From Kineococcus aurantiacus (GTDB taxonomy: Bacteria; Actinomycetota; Actinomycetes; Actinomycetales; Kineococcaceae), in assembly GCF_013409345.1 (NCBI RefSeq), contig NZ_JACCBB010000001.1, positions 2,914,001 through 2,978,000 on the forward strand: 64,000 nt of DNA. The letters are read 5' to 3'. Positions 17,296 through 26,302 of this stretch are shown piece after piece. Every line of letters starts with the position of its first letter. Within the stretch, counting starts at the first letter, position 1. The notes beneath the pieces are model-generated. The model saw only the letters and a list, made by a program, of their open reading frames with translations. It was not told the origin of the DNA and searched no databases. The position numbers were made by a program, and so were the translations under genes.

Positions 17296-17784
17296 TCAGA
17301 ACACGCCCAGCTGCGCGACGTGCTTCCTGCGCGCCCGCACGGCCCCGCCGAGGACCACGGCGAACAGCGCCAGGTGCAGCCAGTTGCTGGCGACGTTCAC
17401 CACGAGGTCGCTGCGCGTGGCGTTGACCACCAGCCCCGCCCCCGACAGGCCGGCCAGGAGGTAGGCCAGGGCGGTGAAGACCACGGCCTTGTGGGCCTGG
17501 CGGACCGACCCGGACACCGACAGGACCGTCAGGCCGAACAGGACCTGCAGCGACGCGCTGACGACCGACGTGCGGAACAGCCCGAACAGGTTCGCGCCGG
17601 AGCTGTAGAGACCCAGCTCGGAGTAGTGCGTCACGACGCCGGGCACCAGGCCCAGGACCCCCAGGCCCAGCACGAGGGCGCCCACGGCGCGGGCGTAGGA
17701 GGTGACGGGACCGCCGGCCTCGGCGGGGTTCGCGGACTCGATCGCGGCGGGAGCGGTGGCAGGAGCGTTCACGGGGGACATCAT
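17296..17784 (-). CDS. DUF4383-family membrane protein
   Basis: The 162-aa protein has four hydrophobic segments: VGALVLGLGVLGLVPGV, LQVLFGLTVLSV, AVVFTALAYLLAGL and ASNWLHLALFAVVLGG. The histidine in SNWLHL and the order of segments match DUF4383, a family of unknown function common in actinobacteria. The N terminus is Ala/Pro-rich and cytoplasmic. ATG at 17784 or the next ATG at 17781 could start translation. It lies 15 bp downstream of the FUSC gene on the same strand. Confidence 0.75.
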   Translation of the reverse strand: MMSPVNAPATAPAAIESANPAEAGGPVTSYARAVGALVLGLGVLGLVPGVVTHYSELGLYSSGANLFGLFRTSVVSASLQVLFGLTVLSVSGSVRQAHKAVVFTALAYLLAGLSGAGLVVNATRSDLVVNVASNWLHLALFAVVLGGAVRARRKHVAQLGVF

Positions 17785-17799
17785 CGCGGATCCGCGCGA

Positions 17800-18891
17800 T
17801 CACCCCGGCAGCAGGCGGTGCGCCTCCGCGGCGCCCATCCCCTGCGCCTGCAGCAGGTCCACGACGCTCGAGCGCAGCTGCGCCACCACCACCGTCGCCG
17901 ACAGCGACTCGGCCCCCAGCGTCCGCGGGCCCAGCGTCACCGCCAGCTCCTGCAGCCCCGCCACCGACGGCGGCACCGACTCGCCCGGGTAGGCCGGCTC
18001 GCCCACCGCGCGGACCGCCGCCGCCAGGCCCTCCATGGCCCCGGCCAGGGAGTCCGGCATCGGCTCGTCGTACTTCAGGGCCGTGCTCACCCGGCGCAGC
18101 GCCACCCGCAGGTTGCGCGTGGCCCGGTCCATCCCGGCCTGCAGCTTCTTCTGCTGCAGGATCTCCCCGCGCCCGCTGCGCCGCAGCGGCGACAGCCGGT
18201 GGACCTCCTGCCCGGCGTTGACCGACTGCGACCAGCCCTCCAGCTCCGCCTGGGTGCCCCGGGCCCGGTTCAGCACGTCCTCGGCCTTCGCCGCGTCCCG
18301 CGTCCGCAGGGCGTCCGCGCCGTCCTCCAGCAGGTCCGCGAGCTGCCCCGCGTACGCCCGGGCCCGCCCCCGCACGTCGCGCCGCGGGTCCGGCGGCAGC
18401 AGCGCCGCCACCGCCAGCGCCACCACCACGCCCGTCATGGCGTCCAGCCAGCGCGCGCCGCCCCCGCCCCCCGGCGTGGGCGGGTAGGCGACGATGAACG
18501 CCGCCTGCAGGGCCGCCTGGTTGACCAGGAGGATCCCCGAGTCCAGGAAGCGGGCCACGAACATGGACGCGGCCACGATCGCGGTGATCTGCAGCGGGCC
18601 GCGCCCCACGGCGTGCACGACGAGCGTCCCCAGCAGCACCCCGATGGTGACGCCGACGCCGAGCTCACCGACCCGCCGCAGCCGCTGGTTGTTCTGCACC
18701 CCCAGGCACACCACGACCGCCACGCACGCGAAGACCGGGTACGGCTGGTCCCACAGCGCCTGCGCCAGCATCCACGCCAGACCCGCCCCCACCCCGCACT
18801 GCGCGATCTGCCACCACGAGCCCTGCCAGCGCTGCCAGCCCGTGCGGGCCCGGCGGCGGACGGTCAGCGCGTACGGGATCGTGCGGGGCAC
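17800..18891 (-). CDS. FUSC-family membrane protein (aromatic acid exporter-like)
   Basis: The 363-aa protein has an N-terminal membrane half ([49 protein letters not shown]) and a helical cytoplasmic C-terminal half with [20 protein letters not shown]. This layout fits the fusaric acid resistance/aromatic acid exporter superfamily. GTG at 18891 was chosen because GATGAT ends 6 nt upstream, a leaderless arrangement; GTG 18909 is an alternative. The purD start lies about 60 bp away on the other strand. The substrate is unknown. Confidence 0.8.
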   Translation of the reverse strand: MPRTIPYALTVRRRARTGWQRWQGSWWQIAQCGVGAGLAWMLAQALWDQPYPVFACVAVVVCLGVQNNQRLRRVGELGVGVTIGVLLGTLVVHAVGRGPLQITAIVAASMFVARFLDSGILLVNQAALQAAFIVAYPPTPGGGGGARWLDAMTGVVVALAVAALLPPDPRRDVRGRARAYAGQLADLLEDGADALRTRDAAKAEDVLNRARGTQAELEGWSQSVNAGQEVHRLSPLRRSGRGEILQQKKLQAGMDRATRNLRVALRRVSTALKYDEPMPDSLAGAMEGLAAAVRAVGEPAYPGESVPPSVAGLQELAVTLGPRTLGAESLSATVVVAQLRSSVVDLLQAQGMGAAEAHRLLPG

Positions 18892-18936
18892 GGCGCGATC
18901 ATCCCGCACGCGGACCGGGCAGCCACTCCGAACCTC

Positions 18937-18942
18937 TACCCT
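18937..18942 (+). promoter_or_regulatory. -10 element of purD
   Basis: TACCCT ends eight bases before the GTG at 18951, placing the transcription start at or beside that codon. This decides between the two possible GTG starts: the upstream GTG (18945) would precede the transcript. No convincing -35 is visible. Confidence 0.5.
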
Positions 18943-18950
18943 CGGTGCCC

Positions 18951-20210
18951 GTGGACGTCCTCGTCATCGGCTCCGGTGCCCGCGAACACGCCCTCGTGCG
19001 TGCCCTGCTCGACGACCCGGGGGTGAACCGCGTGGTCGTCGCCCCCGGCAACGCCGGCACCGCCCTCGTGGCCCCCGCCGAGCCCGTGGAGGCGACCGAC
19101 CCCGACGCCGTCGCCGCGCTCGCGACCCGGCTCGGCGTCGACCTCGTCGTCGTCGGCCCGGAGGCCCCGCTCGTGGCGGGTGTCGCCGACGCCGTCCGCG
19201 CCGCCGGGATCCCCGTCTTCGGGCCCTCCGGCGAGGCCGCGCGGCTGGAGGGGTCCAAGGCCTTCGCCAAGGAGGTCATGGCCGCCGCGGCCGTCCCCAC
19301 CGCCATGGCGCACCTGTGCACCACCGAGGAGGAGGTCGCCGCGGCCCTCGACGCGTTCGGCGCCCCGCACGTCGTCAAGGACGACGGCCTGGCCGCCGGC
19401 AAGGGCGTCGTCGTGACGTCGGACCGGGAGGCGGCCCTGGCCCACGCCCGCACGTGCCTGGAGCACGGCCCCGTCGTCGTGGAGGAGTTCCTCGACGGCC
19501 CCGAGGTCAGCGTCTTCTGCCTCACCGACGGCACGTCCGTCGTGGCGCTGGCCCCCGCGCAGGACTTCAAGCGCGCCCTCGACGGCGACGAGGGCCCCAA
19601 CACGGGCGGCATGGGGGCCTACTCCCCGCTGCCGTGGGCCCCGCCGGGGCTGGCGGCCGAGGTCGTCGAGCGCATCGCCCAGCCCGTCGTCGACGAGATG
19701 GCCCGGCGCGGCACCCCCTTCAGCGGCGTCCTGTACTGCGGCCTGGCGCTGACCTCCCGCGGCACCCGCGTCATCGAGTTCAACGCCCGGTTCGGCGACC
19801 CCGAGACCCAGGTCGTCCTCGCCCGGCTCGCCACTCCGCTGGGGGCGGTCCTGCACGCCTGCGCCACGGGTGCGCTCGGTGAGCAGCCGCCGCTGCGCTG
19901 GCGCGACGACGCGGCCGTCACCGTGGTCCTCGCCTCGCCCGGCTACCCCGAGGCCCCCGTCACCGGCGGGCTGCTGCGCGGGCTGGCCGAGGCCGAGGCC
20001 GTCGGCGGGGCCAGCGTCCTGCACGCCGGCACCGCCCCCGCGCCCGACGGCACCGGCATTGTCAGCTCCGGCGGGCGCGTGCTGTCCGTGGTGGGGGTCG
20101 GCGAGGACCTCGCCGCGGCCCGCGCCGCGGCCTACGAGGCCGTGGAGCTCGTCGACCTCGACGGCGGCCGGTTCCGCCGCGACATCGCGCTGACGGCGGC
20201 CCGCGCGTGA
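18951..20210 (+). CDS. purD: Phosphoribosylamine-glycine ligase
   Basis: PurD (419 aa) joins glycine to phosphoribosylamine with ATP in de novo purine synthesis. The N-terminal [15 protein letters not shown] is diagnostic; the ATP-grasp region has [22 protein letters not shown] and [12 protein letters not shown]; the metal site is near [11 protein letters not shown]. The start at 18951 aligns with homologues and gives a leaderless transcript. The last four bases overlap purC (GTGA). Confidence 0.97.
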   Translation: MDVLVIGSGAREHALVRALLDDPGVNRVVVAPGNAGTALVAPAEPVEATDPDAVAALATRLGVDLVVVGPEAPLVAGVADAVRAAGIPVFGPSGEAARLEGSKAFAKEVMAAAAVPTAMAHLCTTEEEVAAALDAFGAPHVVKDDGLAAGKGVVVTSDREAALAHARTCLEHGPVVVEEFLDGPEVSVFCLTDGTSVVALAPAQDFKRALDGDEGPNTGGMGAYSPLPWAPPGLAAEVVERIAQPVVDEMARRGTPFSGVLYCGLALTSRGTRVIEFNARFGDPETQVVLARLATPLGAVLHACATGALGEQPPLRWRDDAAVTVVLASPGYPEAPVTGGLLRGLAEAEAVGGASVLHAGTAPAPDGTGIVSSGGRVLSVVGVGEDLAAARAAAYEAVELVDLDGGRFRRDIALTAARA

Positions 20211-21085
20211 GCGCCCCCGAGCTCGACGGCTGGACGCACACCTACTCCGGCAAGGTCCGCGACCTCTACGTCCCGGCCACCGGCCGGGACGGGACCGTGC
20301 TCGTCGTCGCCAGCGACCGCATCTCCGCCTACGACCACGTGCTGTCGACCACCGTCCCCGGCAAGGGCGCGGTCCTGACGGCCCTGTCGCTGTGGTGGTT
20401 CGAGCAGCTGCGCGACATCGTCCCGAACCACGTCCTGTCCACCGACGTGCCCGCCGCCGTCGCGGGGCGGGCCATGGTGTGCCGGGAGCTGGAGATGTTC
20501 CCCGTGGAGTGCGTCGCCCGCGGCTACCTCACCGGCTCCGGCCTCGTGGAGTACCAGCGGGACCAGGCCGTGTGCGGGGTCCCGCTGCCGCCCGGGCTCG
20601 TCGACGGCTCCCGGCTGGAGGAGCCGATCTTCACCCCCGCCACCAAGGCCGAGGTCGGCGAGCACGACGAGAACGTGTCCTTCGCGCACGTCGCCGCCAC
20701 CGTCGGCGCGCAGGCGGCCGCCGAGCTGCGCGACCTGACCCTGGCCGTGTACCGGCGCGCCGAGCGGATCGCCCGCGAGCGCGGGATCGTGCTGGCCGAC
20801 ACCAAGCTGGAGTTCGGCCGCGCCGACGGCGCCACGGTCCTCGGCGACGAGGTCCTCACCCCCGACTCCTCGCGGTTCTGGCCCGCCGAGAGCTGGGAAC
20901 CGGGCCGCGCCCAGCCCAGCTTCGACAAGCAGTTCGTCCGGGACTGGCTGACGTCCCCGGCCTCCGGCTGGGACCGGACGGGTTCCCAGCCCCCGCCGGA
21001 ACTGCCCGCCGAGGTCGTGGAGAAGACCCGCGAGCGGTACGTCGACGCCTACGAGCGGCTGACGGGACAGCCCTTCGCCGGGTGA
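20207..21085 (+). CDS. purC: SAICAR synthase
   Basis: Phosphoribosylaminoimidazole-succinocarboxamide synthase (292 aa) condenses CAIR and aspartate with ATP. Visible motifs are [34 protein letters not shown], and ADTKLEFGR followed by [12 protein letters not shown]. Length is usual for the actinobacterial form. It overlaps purD upstream and the amidase gene downstream by 4 nt each, so all three should be translated from one mRNA. The usual neighbour purB is absent. Confidence 0.97.
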   Translation: MSAPELDGWTHTYSGKVRDLYVPATGRDGTVLVVASDRISAYDHVLSTTVPGKGAVLTALSLWWFEQLRDIVPNHVLSTDVPAAVAGRAMVCRELEMFPVECVARGYLTGSGLVEYQRDQAVCGVPLPPGLVDGSRLEEPIFTPATKAEVGEHDENVSFAHVAATVGAQAAAELRDLTLAVYRRAERIARERGIVLADTKLEFGRADGATVLGDEVLTPDSSRFWPAESWEPGRAQPSFDKQFVRDWLTSPASGWDRTGSQPPPELPAEVVEKTRERYVDAYERLTGQPFAG

Positions 21086-22563
21086 CGCCCACCCGGCCGC
21101 ACCGCGACCGTCGCCCGTCCGCCCCGGCCCCCCGGGTGAACCCCGGCCGGGGGGTGGGTGACGAGCTGGCCCTCCTGGCCTCGGGCCGGGCGGGTTCGGT
21201 GGACCTCGTGCGCGAGCACCTGGCCCGCGCCGCCGCCCACGACGACGACTCCGCCGCCGGACCGGGCCTGCGGGCCCTCGTCGCGGTCGACCCGGCCGCC
21301 GGGCGGCACGCCGCCCGCCTCGACGCCGAACGGGCCGCCGGCACCGTCCGCGGCCCCCTGCACGGGGTGCCGCTGGTCGTGAAGGACAACATCGCCACCG
21401 GTGACCTGCCGACGTCGGCGGGCAGCGCCGCCCTGGCCACCTACCGGCCGCGCGACGCCGCCGTCGTGGTGCGCCGGCTGCGCCGGGCCGGGGCCCTCGT
21501 CCTGGCCACGACGAACCTGTCCGAGCTCAGCTGGCACGGGACGTTCACCCGCTCCTCGGTGCGGGGCCTGGCCCGCAACCCCCACGACCGGCGGCTCAGC
21601 ACCTCGGGGTCCAGCGGCGGCACGGCCGCGGCCGTCGCGGCGGGCTTCGCCCCCGCCGGGCTGGGCACCGACTCCTGCGGCTCGGTCCTGGGCCCCGCCG
21701 CCCACCAGGGCCTGGTGGGTTTCCGGCCCACGCGCGGCACCGTCCCGCTCGACGGGGTGGTGCCCCTGTCGCCCCGGCAGGACGCCGTGGGGCCCCTGGC
21801 GACGTCCGTCGCCGACGCCGCCCTGCTGGCCTCGGTGCTCGCGGCGGACCCCTCGCTGGCCCCGCCGTTCCCCGCCGGTGCGTTGCGGGGCAAGCGGATC
21901 GGCTGGTTCCCGTGGGAACCCCACACCGGGCCCGCGGCGGCGCCGGTGGACGCGCTGGTCCACCGGGCGCTGGGCGACCTGGCCGCGCGGGGCGCGCACG
22001 TCGTGGAGGTCCCGTTCACCCCGGGGTTCGCCGCGCGGCTCGCCGACGGCGGGTGGCTGGACGTGCGCGCGAGCCTCGACGCGTTCCTGGGCACCACCCC
22101 GGCCCGCTGGCCCGACGGGCTGGCCGAGCTGACCGCCCCGCACGGCCGGCTGACGCTGTCCGACGTGGTCGCCGACGGCCGCTCGACGGTGCCCCCCGAC
22201 GTCCTGGCGACCTGGCTGGCGCTGCCCGACGTCCCCAACCCGGCCTACGACGCGGCGGTCGCGGCGCAGGACACGGGCCGGCGGCTGCTCGGGGAGTTCT
22301 TCGCCGCGCACGACCTGGCCGCGCTGGCGATGCCCACGGCGACCGCACCGGCCACCCCGGACCGGGCCGGGACGGCGTTCTGCGGGGTCACCGCGAACAC
22401 CGGGTTCCCCGCGGTCACGGTGCCCGCCGGGTCCACCCCCGAGGGGCTGCCCGTCGGTCTGCAGCTCGTCGCCCCGCCCGGCGCCGACGCCGCGCTGCTG
22501 GCCCTGGCCCACGACTACGAGCAGGCCACCGGCCACCACCGCCCACCCCCCGGGTTCGGCTGA
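21082..22563 (+). CDS. Amidase-signature family hydrolase
   Basis: The 493-aa product has the Ser-cisSer-Lys triad of the amidase signature: Lys in PLVVKDNIA, cis-Ser in TSGSSGGTAAA and the nucleophile in LGTDSCGSVLGPAA. The last motif deviates from the usual GTDTGGSIRxPA. It could hydrolyse amides or act in an amino-acid amide pathway; nothing shows a GatA role, since GatB and GatC are absent. The first 24 residues are low-complexity, and GTG 21136 or 21154 are alternative starts. The GTGA overlap with purC is unusual for this family. Confidence 0.87.
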   Translation: MTPTRPHRDRRPSAPAPRVNPGRGVGDELALLASGRAGSVDLVREHLARAAAHDDDSAAGPGLRALVAVDPAAGRHAARLDAERAAGTVRGPLHGVPLVVKDNIATGDLPTSAGSAALATYRPRDAAVVVRRLRRAGALVLATTNLSELSWHGTFTRSSVRGLARNPHDRRLSTSGSSGGTAAAVAAGFAPAGLGTDSCGSVLGPAAHQGLVGFRPTRGTVPLDGVVPLSPRQDAVGPLATSVADAALLASVLAADPSLAPPFPAGALRGKRIGWFPWEPHTGPAAAPVDALVHRALGDLAARGAHVVEVPFTPGFAARLADGGWLDVRASLDAFLGTTPARWPDGLAELTAPHGRLTLSDVVADGRSTVPPDVLATWLALPDVPNPAYDAAVAAQDTGRRLLGEFFAAHDLAALAMPTATAPATPDRAGTAFCGVTANTGFPAVTVPAGSTPEGLPVGLQLVAPPGADAALLALAHDYEQATGHHRPPPGFG

Positions 22564-22587
22564 CCCCGGCTCCCCGCCCCACCTCCT

Positions 22588-22643
22588 CGGTGATCAAGCA
22601 CTTCGGTGATCAAGCACTCCTGTCCACAAGTGCTTGATCACCG
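22588..22643. terminator. Hairpin with duplicated 5' arm
   Basis: CGGTGATCAAGCACT occurs twice in tandem (22588-22602 and 22604-22618), and its exact reverse complement AGTGCTTGATCACCG once (22629-22643). The inner copy gives a perfect 15-bp stem with a 10-nt loop; the outer copy can form the same stem with a 26-nt loop. It sits just after the amidase stop, so termination is plausible, although a G-run rather than a U-run follows. The duplication also fits a dispersed intergenic repeat. Confidence 0.65.
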
Positions 22644-22717
22644 GGGGAGGAGAGGGAGGAGGAGGGGGAGCGGCGTCCGGCGTGGTCGGCGCCGCCCCGG
22701 CCTGGCACGGTGGTCCC

Positions 22718-23494
22718 GTGCCCCGCCTCCCGCCGCCCGACCTCCTCGCCGCCGTCCCCGACCTGCCCCCCGGCCGCCTCGTCGCCCCCGCGGGGATGCC
22801 CGGCGCGGGCCCGGTGCTGTGGGTGGGCGAGGCACCGGCCGCCCCCGGTGACTGGGCCCGCCACGCCGGGCGGCACCCGGTCACCGGTCTGTGGCCGGTG
22901 CTGCTGGAGGGCCTGGACCGGGACGACCTCGAACGGCCCTGGCTCGTGGGGGAGTTCTCCGGCCCCGCCGACGTCGTGCCCGTCGACGTGGAGGCGTTCC
23001 TCGCCGGGCAGCACGCCGGGGCCCTCGAGGGCGACGAGGAGCACCCCGACGGGCCCGGCCCCGCCTGGCCCGGGCTCTCACCGGCCCTGCCGGCCGTCGA
23101 GGACCCGCTCGCGGCGGCGGCCCGGTTCGCCGACGAGCTCGTCACGCGCAGCGGCCACCACCACCTCGGCCTCGTCGCCGCCGACCGGGGTGCCGACGTC
23201 CTCGCCGCGATCGGCTGGTTCGGCGCCGTCAACAGCGACGTCGCCCCCGCGACCCTGTCCGCCGTGCTGCGCAGCTGGGAGGACCGCTTCGGCGTCCGCG
23301 TCGTCGCGCTGGGTTTCGACACCCTGCACGTCAGCGTCGCCGCCCCGCCGGCCTCGCTCCCGCAGGCCCTGCCCGTCACCGCCGAGCACCTGGCGTTCTG
23401 CCCCGGCGAGGTGACCCAGCTCGGCCCCGGCGGTGTGCGGGAGCACGCCGCCGCCCTCGTCGGGCACCGGGCGTGGGGGTTCTGGTGGGACTGA
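22718..23494 (+). CDS. DUF4253 domain protein
   Basis: The 258-aa cytoplasmic protein ends in the DUF4253 pattern: HHLGLVAADRGADVLAAIGWFGAVN, WEDRFGVRVVALGFDTLHVSVA, and a C-terminal EHLAFCPGEVTQ. The family has no assigned reaction and often appears among polymorphic-toxin immunity or stress genes. GTG at 22718 lies after a CACGGT -10-like hexamer. Its 3' end overlaps the lrgA-like start by 10 nt, implying coupling to the holin-like pair. Confidence 0.8.
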   Translation: MPRLPPPDLLAAVPDLPPGRLVAPAGMPGAGPVLWVGEAPAAPGDWARHAGRHPVTGLWPVLLEGLDRDDLERPWLVGEFSGPADVVPVDVEAFLAGQHAGALEGDEEHPDGPGPAWPGLSPALPAVEDPLAAAARFADELVTRSGHHHLGLVAADRGADVLAAIGWFGAVNSDVAPATLSAVLRSWEDRFGVRVVALGFDTLHVSVAAPPASLPQALPVTAEHLAFCPGEVTQLGPGGVREHAAALVGHRAWGFWWD

Positions 23495-23904
23495 CCCCAC
23501 CGGCCCCCGCGGGCCCGGCGCGGTCCGCTCGCGGCTGGCCCGCCCACGTCCCGGCCGTGCTGGCCGCGCTGGCGCTGCTGCTGGGGCTGCAGCTGCTCGG
23601 CACGGTCCTCGTCGACCTCACGCACCTGCCGGTCCCGGGCGCCGTCGTGGGGCTCGTCGTGCTGCTCGGCGTGGGGGCGCGGTTCCCGGGGTTCGCGCGG
23701 CGGGCCGAACCCGCCGGTGAACCGCTGCTGAAGCACCTGCAGCTCCTCTTCGTCCCCCCCGGCGTGGGGGCGCTGACCCAGCTGTCGACGCTCGTCCAGC
23801 AGGCCGCACCGCTGGCGCTCGCGGTCGTGGGGTCCTTCGCGGCCGGTCTGGTCGTCGCCGGGCTGCTGCTGCAGCGGCTGCTGCGACGCGGGCCGGGGGC
23901 GTGA
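23485..23904 (+). CDS. CidA/LrgA-family holin-like membrane protein
   Basis: The 139-aa protein has four hydrophobic helices. LLGLQLLGTVLVDLTHLPVPGAVVGL and LQLLFVPPGVGAL correspond to the two conserved blocks of CidA/LrgA (normally iPGsvIGmllL and lFfvPagVGvm). With its LrgB partner it is thought to influence murein hydrolase activity, or to act in pyruvate or glycolate export. The GTG at 23485 lies within the end of the DUF4253 gene. The lrgB start overlaps by 4 nt. Confidence 0.85.
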   Translation: MGLTPPAPAGPARSARGWPAHVPAVLAALALLLGLQLLGTVLVDLTHLPVPGAVVGLVVLLGVGARFPGFARRAEPAGEPLLKHLQLLFVPPGVGALTQLSTLVQQAAPLALAVVGSFAAGLVVAGLLLQRLLRRGPGA

Positions 23905-24596
23905 ACGCGCTCGTCCACGCCCCCGGTTTCGGGCTGGCGCTCACCCTGGCCGCCTACCTGGGGGCCGGGGAGCTGCACCGGCGGCTGGGCCGGCCGGCGC
24001 TGCTCGCGCCCGTCCTCGTGACGATGGTCGTCGTCGCGGTCGTGCTGGAGGTCCTGCGGATCCCCTACGCCGAGTACCTCGCCTCGGTGTCGGTCCTGAC
24101 CCTGCTGCTGGGGCCCGCGACGGTCGCCCTCGCGCTGCCCCTGCTGCGCTCGGGGCGGGCGCTGCTGGCCGACCGGCTCGCGGTGCTCCTCACGCTCGTC
24201 GTCACGGGAGCGGTCAGCGTCACCGTGACGGTCGGCGCGCTCGTGGCGCTGGGAGCCCCCGACGACCTCGTCCTCACGACCCTGCCGCGGTCGGTCACGA
24301 CCCCCGTCGCGCTCACGGTGGGGGAGACGATCGGGGCGAACACGACGCTGGCGGTCGTGCTGACGCTCGTCTCGGGCGTCCTGGGCGCCACGGCCGGGCC
24401 GTGGCTGCTGGACCGGGTCCGCGTCCGGGACCCGCGGGCGCGGGGTTTCGCGATCGGGGTGGCCGCCCACGGCATCGGCACGTCGCGCGCGCTGGCGAAG
24501 TCCGACGTGGCGGGCGGCTGGTCGAGCGCGGCGATGGTGCTCAACGCCCTGGCGATGACGGTGGCGCTGCCCGTCGTCGCCCGCGCGTTCTCCTGA
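23901..24596 (+). CDS. CidB/LrgB-family membrane protein
   Basis: This 231-aa membrane protein has the conserved LrgB C-terminal features SVTTPVALTVGETIGANTTLAVVLTLVSGVLGA and FAIGVAAHGIGTSRAL. The segment LLGPATVALALPLLR also matches the family. Coupled by GTGA to the LrgA-like gene, it completes the pair. It is followed by a strong hairpin before the convergent MFS gene. Confidence 0.9.
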   Translation: MNALVHAPGFGLALTLAAYLGAGELHRRLGRPALLAPVLVTMVVVAVVLEVLRIPYAEYLASVSVLTLLLGPATVALALPLLRSGRALLADRLAVLLTLVVTGAVSVTVTVGALVALGAPDDLVLTTLPRSVTTPVALTVGETIGANTTLAVVLTLVSGVLGATAGPWLLDRVRVRDPRARGFAIGVAAHGIGTSRALAKSDVAGGWSSAAMVLNALAMTVALPVVARAFS

Positions 24597-24610
24597 CCCG
24601 CACCTGCACT

Positions 24611-24641
24611 CGGGGCCGGGGACCGTCGGTCCCCGGCCCCG
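24611..24641. terminator. Bidirectional terminator hairpin
   Basis: A perfect 14-bp stem, CGGGGCCGGGGACC with GGTCCCCGGCCCCG, encloses a 3-nt loop between the convergent lrgB and MFS genes. There is no U-tract, as usual for very GC-rich genomes. Confidence 0.75.
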
Positions 24642-24662
24642 GGTGGGTGCGGGTCGCCGCGG

Positions 24663-26165
24663 TCAGTGCGCCGCGCTGGGCGCCGGGACGGCGGAGACCG
24701 CCGCGAGGCGTTCCTGCCGCACCGCGTGCCGGTTCACCATGCCGCCGGAGACCACCGCGACGAGGAACGCCGCGATCGCCCCGCCGGTGAAGGCGACGTG
24801 GTAGCCGTGCAGCACCGCCTCGGCGGGGTTCCCGCCGTGGTGGGCGGCGGCGCTCGCGAACACCGTGGACAGCAGGGCCGTGCCGATGGAACCGCCGACC
24901 TGCTGGAACGTGTTGACGCTGGCGCTGGCGGCGCCGGCGTCCTCGCGGGCCACGCCCGCGGTCGCGGTGTTCATCGCCGAGGAGACGATGAGCCCCATGC
25001 CGAGGCCGGTGACCACGAGGGCGGGCAGGACCGTCCCGGCCCAGGTGCTGTCGACGTCGGTGCGCAGGAACAGCAGGATCCCGGCGGTGGCGGTCAGCCC
25101 ACCGGCCCGCAGCAGGACCTTCGGCCCGACGCGGGGCAGCAGCCGCGGGGTGATCTGGGTGGCCGCCGTCATGATGGACAACGGCATGGGCAGGAACGAC
25201 AGCCCGGTCTCCAGCGAGGAGAAACCCAGGGTCTGGTTCAGGTAGTACGTCAGGAACAGGAAGATCCCGAACATCGCGACGCCGACCAGGCCGATCGCGA
25301 CGAGGGCGCCGCCGCGGTCGCGGTCGCGGACGACGCGCAGCGGCAGCAGCGGGTGGGCGGCGCGGGACTCGACGAGGACGAACAGGGCGACCAGGGCCGC
25401 GCCGACGGCGAGGCAGGCGATGGTCGTGGCGTCGGCCCAGCCGTCGCGCTCGGCGGAGGAGAAGCCGTAGACGATGCCGATGAGGCCCAGGGTGATCGTC
25501 GCGGTACCCAGCAGGTCCAGCCGCGGGCGGTGGCCGCGGACGGGTTTCGGCATGAGCAGCAGGGCGCCGGTGACGCCGAGGACGGCGAAGACGACGTTCA
25601 CGTACAGGCACCAGCGCCACGTCGTGTACTCGGTGAGGACCCCGCCGAGCAGGACCCCGGTGGCGGCGCCGGACCCGGCGATGGCGCCGAAGACGCCGAA
25701 CGCGCGGGCGCGCTCCTTGGGGTCGGTGAAGGTCGTGGTCAGCAGGGCGAGGGCGGACGGAGCGAGCAGCGCGCCGAACACGCCCTGGCCGGCGCGGGCC
25801 GCGACGAGCTGGCCGAAGTTCGCGGCCAGGCCGCCCGCGACGGAGGCCGCGGCGAAACCGACGAGGCCGACGACGAAGGTGTTCTTGCGGCCGAACAGGT
25901 CCCCGAGGCGGCCGCCGAGCAGCAGCAGCGAGCCGAAGGCGAGGGAGTAGGCCGTGACGATCCACTGCCGCTGGTCGTCGGCGAAACCCAGGTCGCGCTG
26001 GGCCGAGGGCAGGGCGATGTTGACGATGGTGGCGTCCAGGACGACCGCGAGCTGGGCGATGCCGATGACGGCGAGGACCAGCCAGCGGTGGTCGCGGGGG
26101 GCGGCGTGCTTGGGGTGCACGGTGGCGTGCGCCGGGACACTCGTCCGTGCGGTGTCGGAGCTCAT
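24663..26165 (-). CDS. MFS transporter, DHA2 (EmrB/QacA) multidrug type
   Basis: The 500-aa protein has about 14 hydrophobic segments. AQLAVVLDATIVNIALPSAQRDLGF is the DHA2 helix-1 signature, GGRLGDLFGRKNTF the motif A loop, and GVLTEYTTWRWCLYVN the helix-5 motif C region. The ATG at 26165 lies after GGAGAACTCC. It is divergent from a TetR gene, with two identical-geometry operator sites between them, a standard arrangement for drug-inducible efflux. The substrate is unknown. Confidence 0.92.
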   Translation of the reverse strand: MSSDTARTSVPAHATVHPKHAAPRDHRWLVLAVIGIAQLAVVLDATIVNIALPSAQRDLGFADDQRQWIVTAYSLAFGSLLLLGGRLGDLFGRKNTFVVGLVGFAAASVAGGLAANFGQLVAARAGQGVFGALLAPSALALLTTTFTDPKERARAFGVFGAIAGSGAATGVLLGGVLTEYTTWRWCLYVNVVFAVLGVTGALLLMPKPVRGHRPRLDLLGTATITLGLIGIVYGFSSAERDGWADATTIACLAVGAALVALFVLVESRAAHPLLPLRVVRDRDRGGALVAIGLVGVAMFGIFLFLTYYLNQTLGFSSLETGLSFLPMPLSIMTAATQITPRLLPRVGPKVLLRAGGLTATAGILLFLRTDVDSTWAGTVLPALVVTGLGMGLIVSSAMNTATAGVAREDAGAASASVNTFQQVGGSIGTALLSTVFASAAAHHGGNPAEAVLHGYHVAFTGGAIAAFLVAVVSGGMVNRHAVRQERLAAVSAVPAPSAAH

Positions 26166-26216
26166 GGAGTTCTCCAGGTGATCGGGGTGCCGGCAGGAGC
26201 GACGGGCCGGCTGAAG

Positions 26217-26275
26217 CGGACGTCTGACGTCCACTTCCACCAGCGTACACGCAAACGGACGAGATGTGTCCACTT
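26217..26275. promoter_or_regulatory. Paired TetR operators between MFS and TetR genes
   Basis: CGGACG-N6-GTCCACTT occurs twice, at 26217-26236 and 26256-26275, in the same orientation and 39 bp apart. In the first copy the inner arms form GGACGT-CTG-ACGTCC, a perfect inverted repeat. The second copy overlaps the -35 region expected for the TetR gene, whose -10 is TAACCT at 26291-26296. Binding by the divergent TetR is inferred from position. Confidence 0.6.
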
Positions 26276-26302
26276 GTTCCCGGCGCCGGGTAACCTGAGG
26301 GG

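Noticed and set aside
22606-22717. ATG starts inside the repeated hairpin as N-terminal extension of the DUF4253 gene
   Set aside because: The codons lie within the perfect inverted repeat and encode poly-Gly; GTG 22718 fits better.
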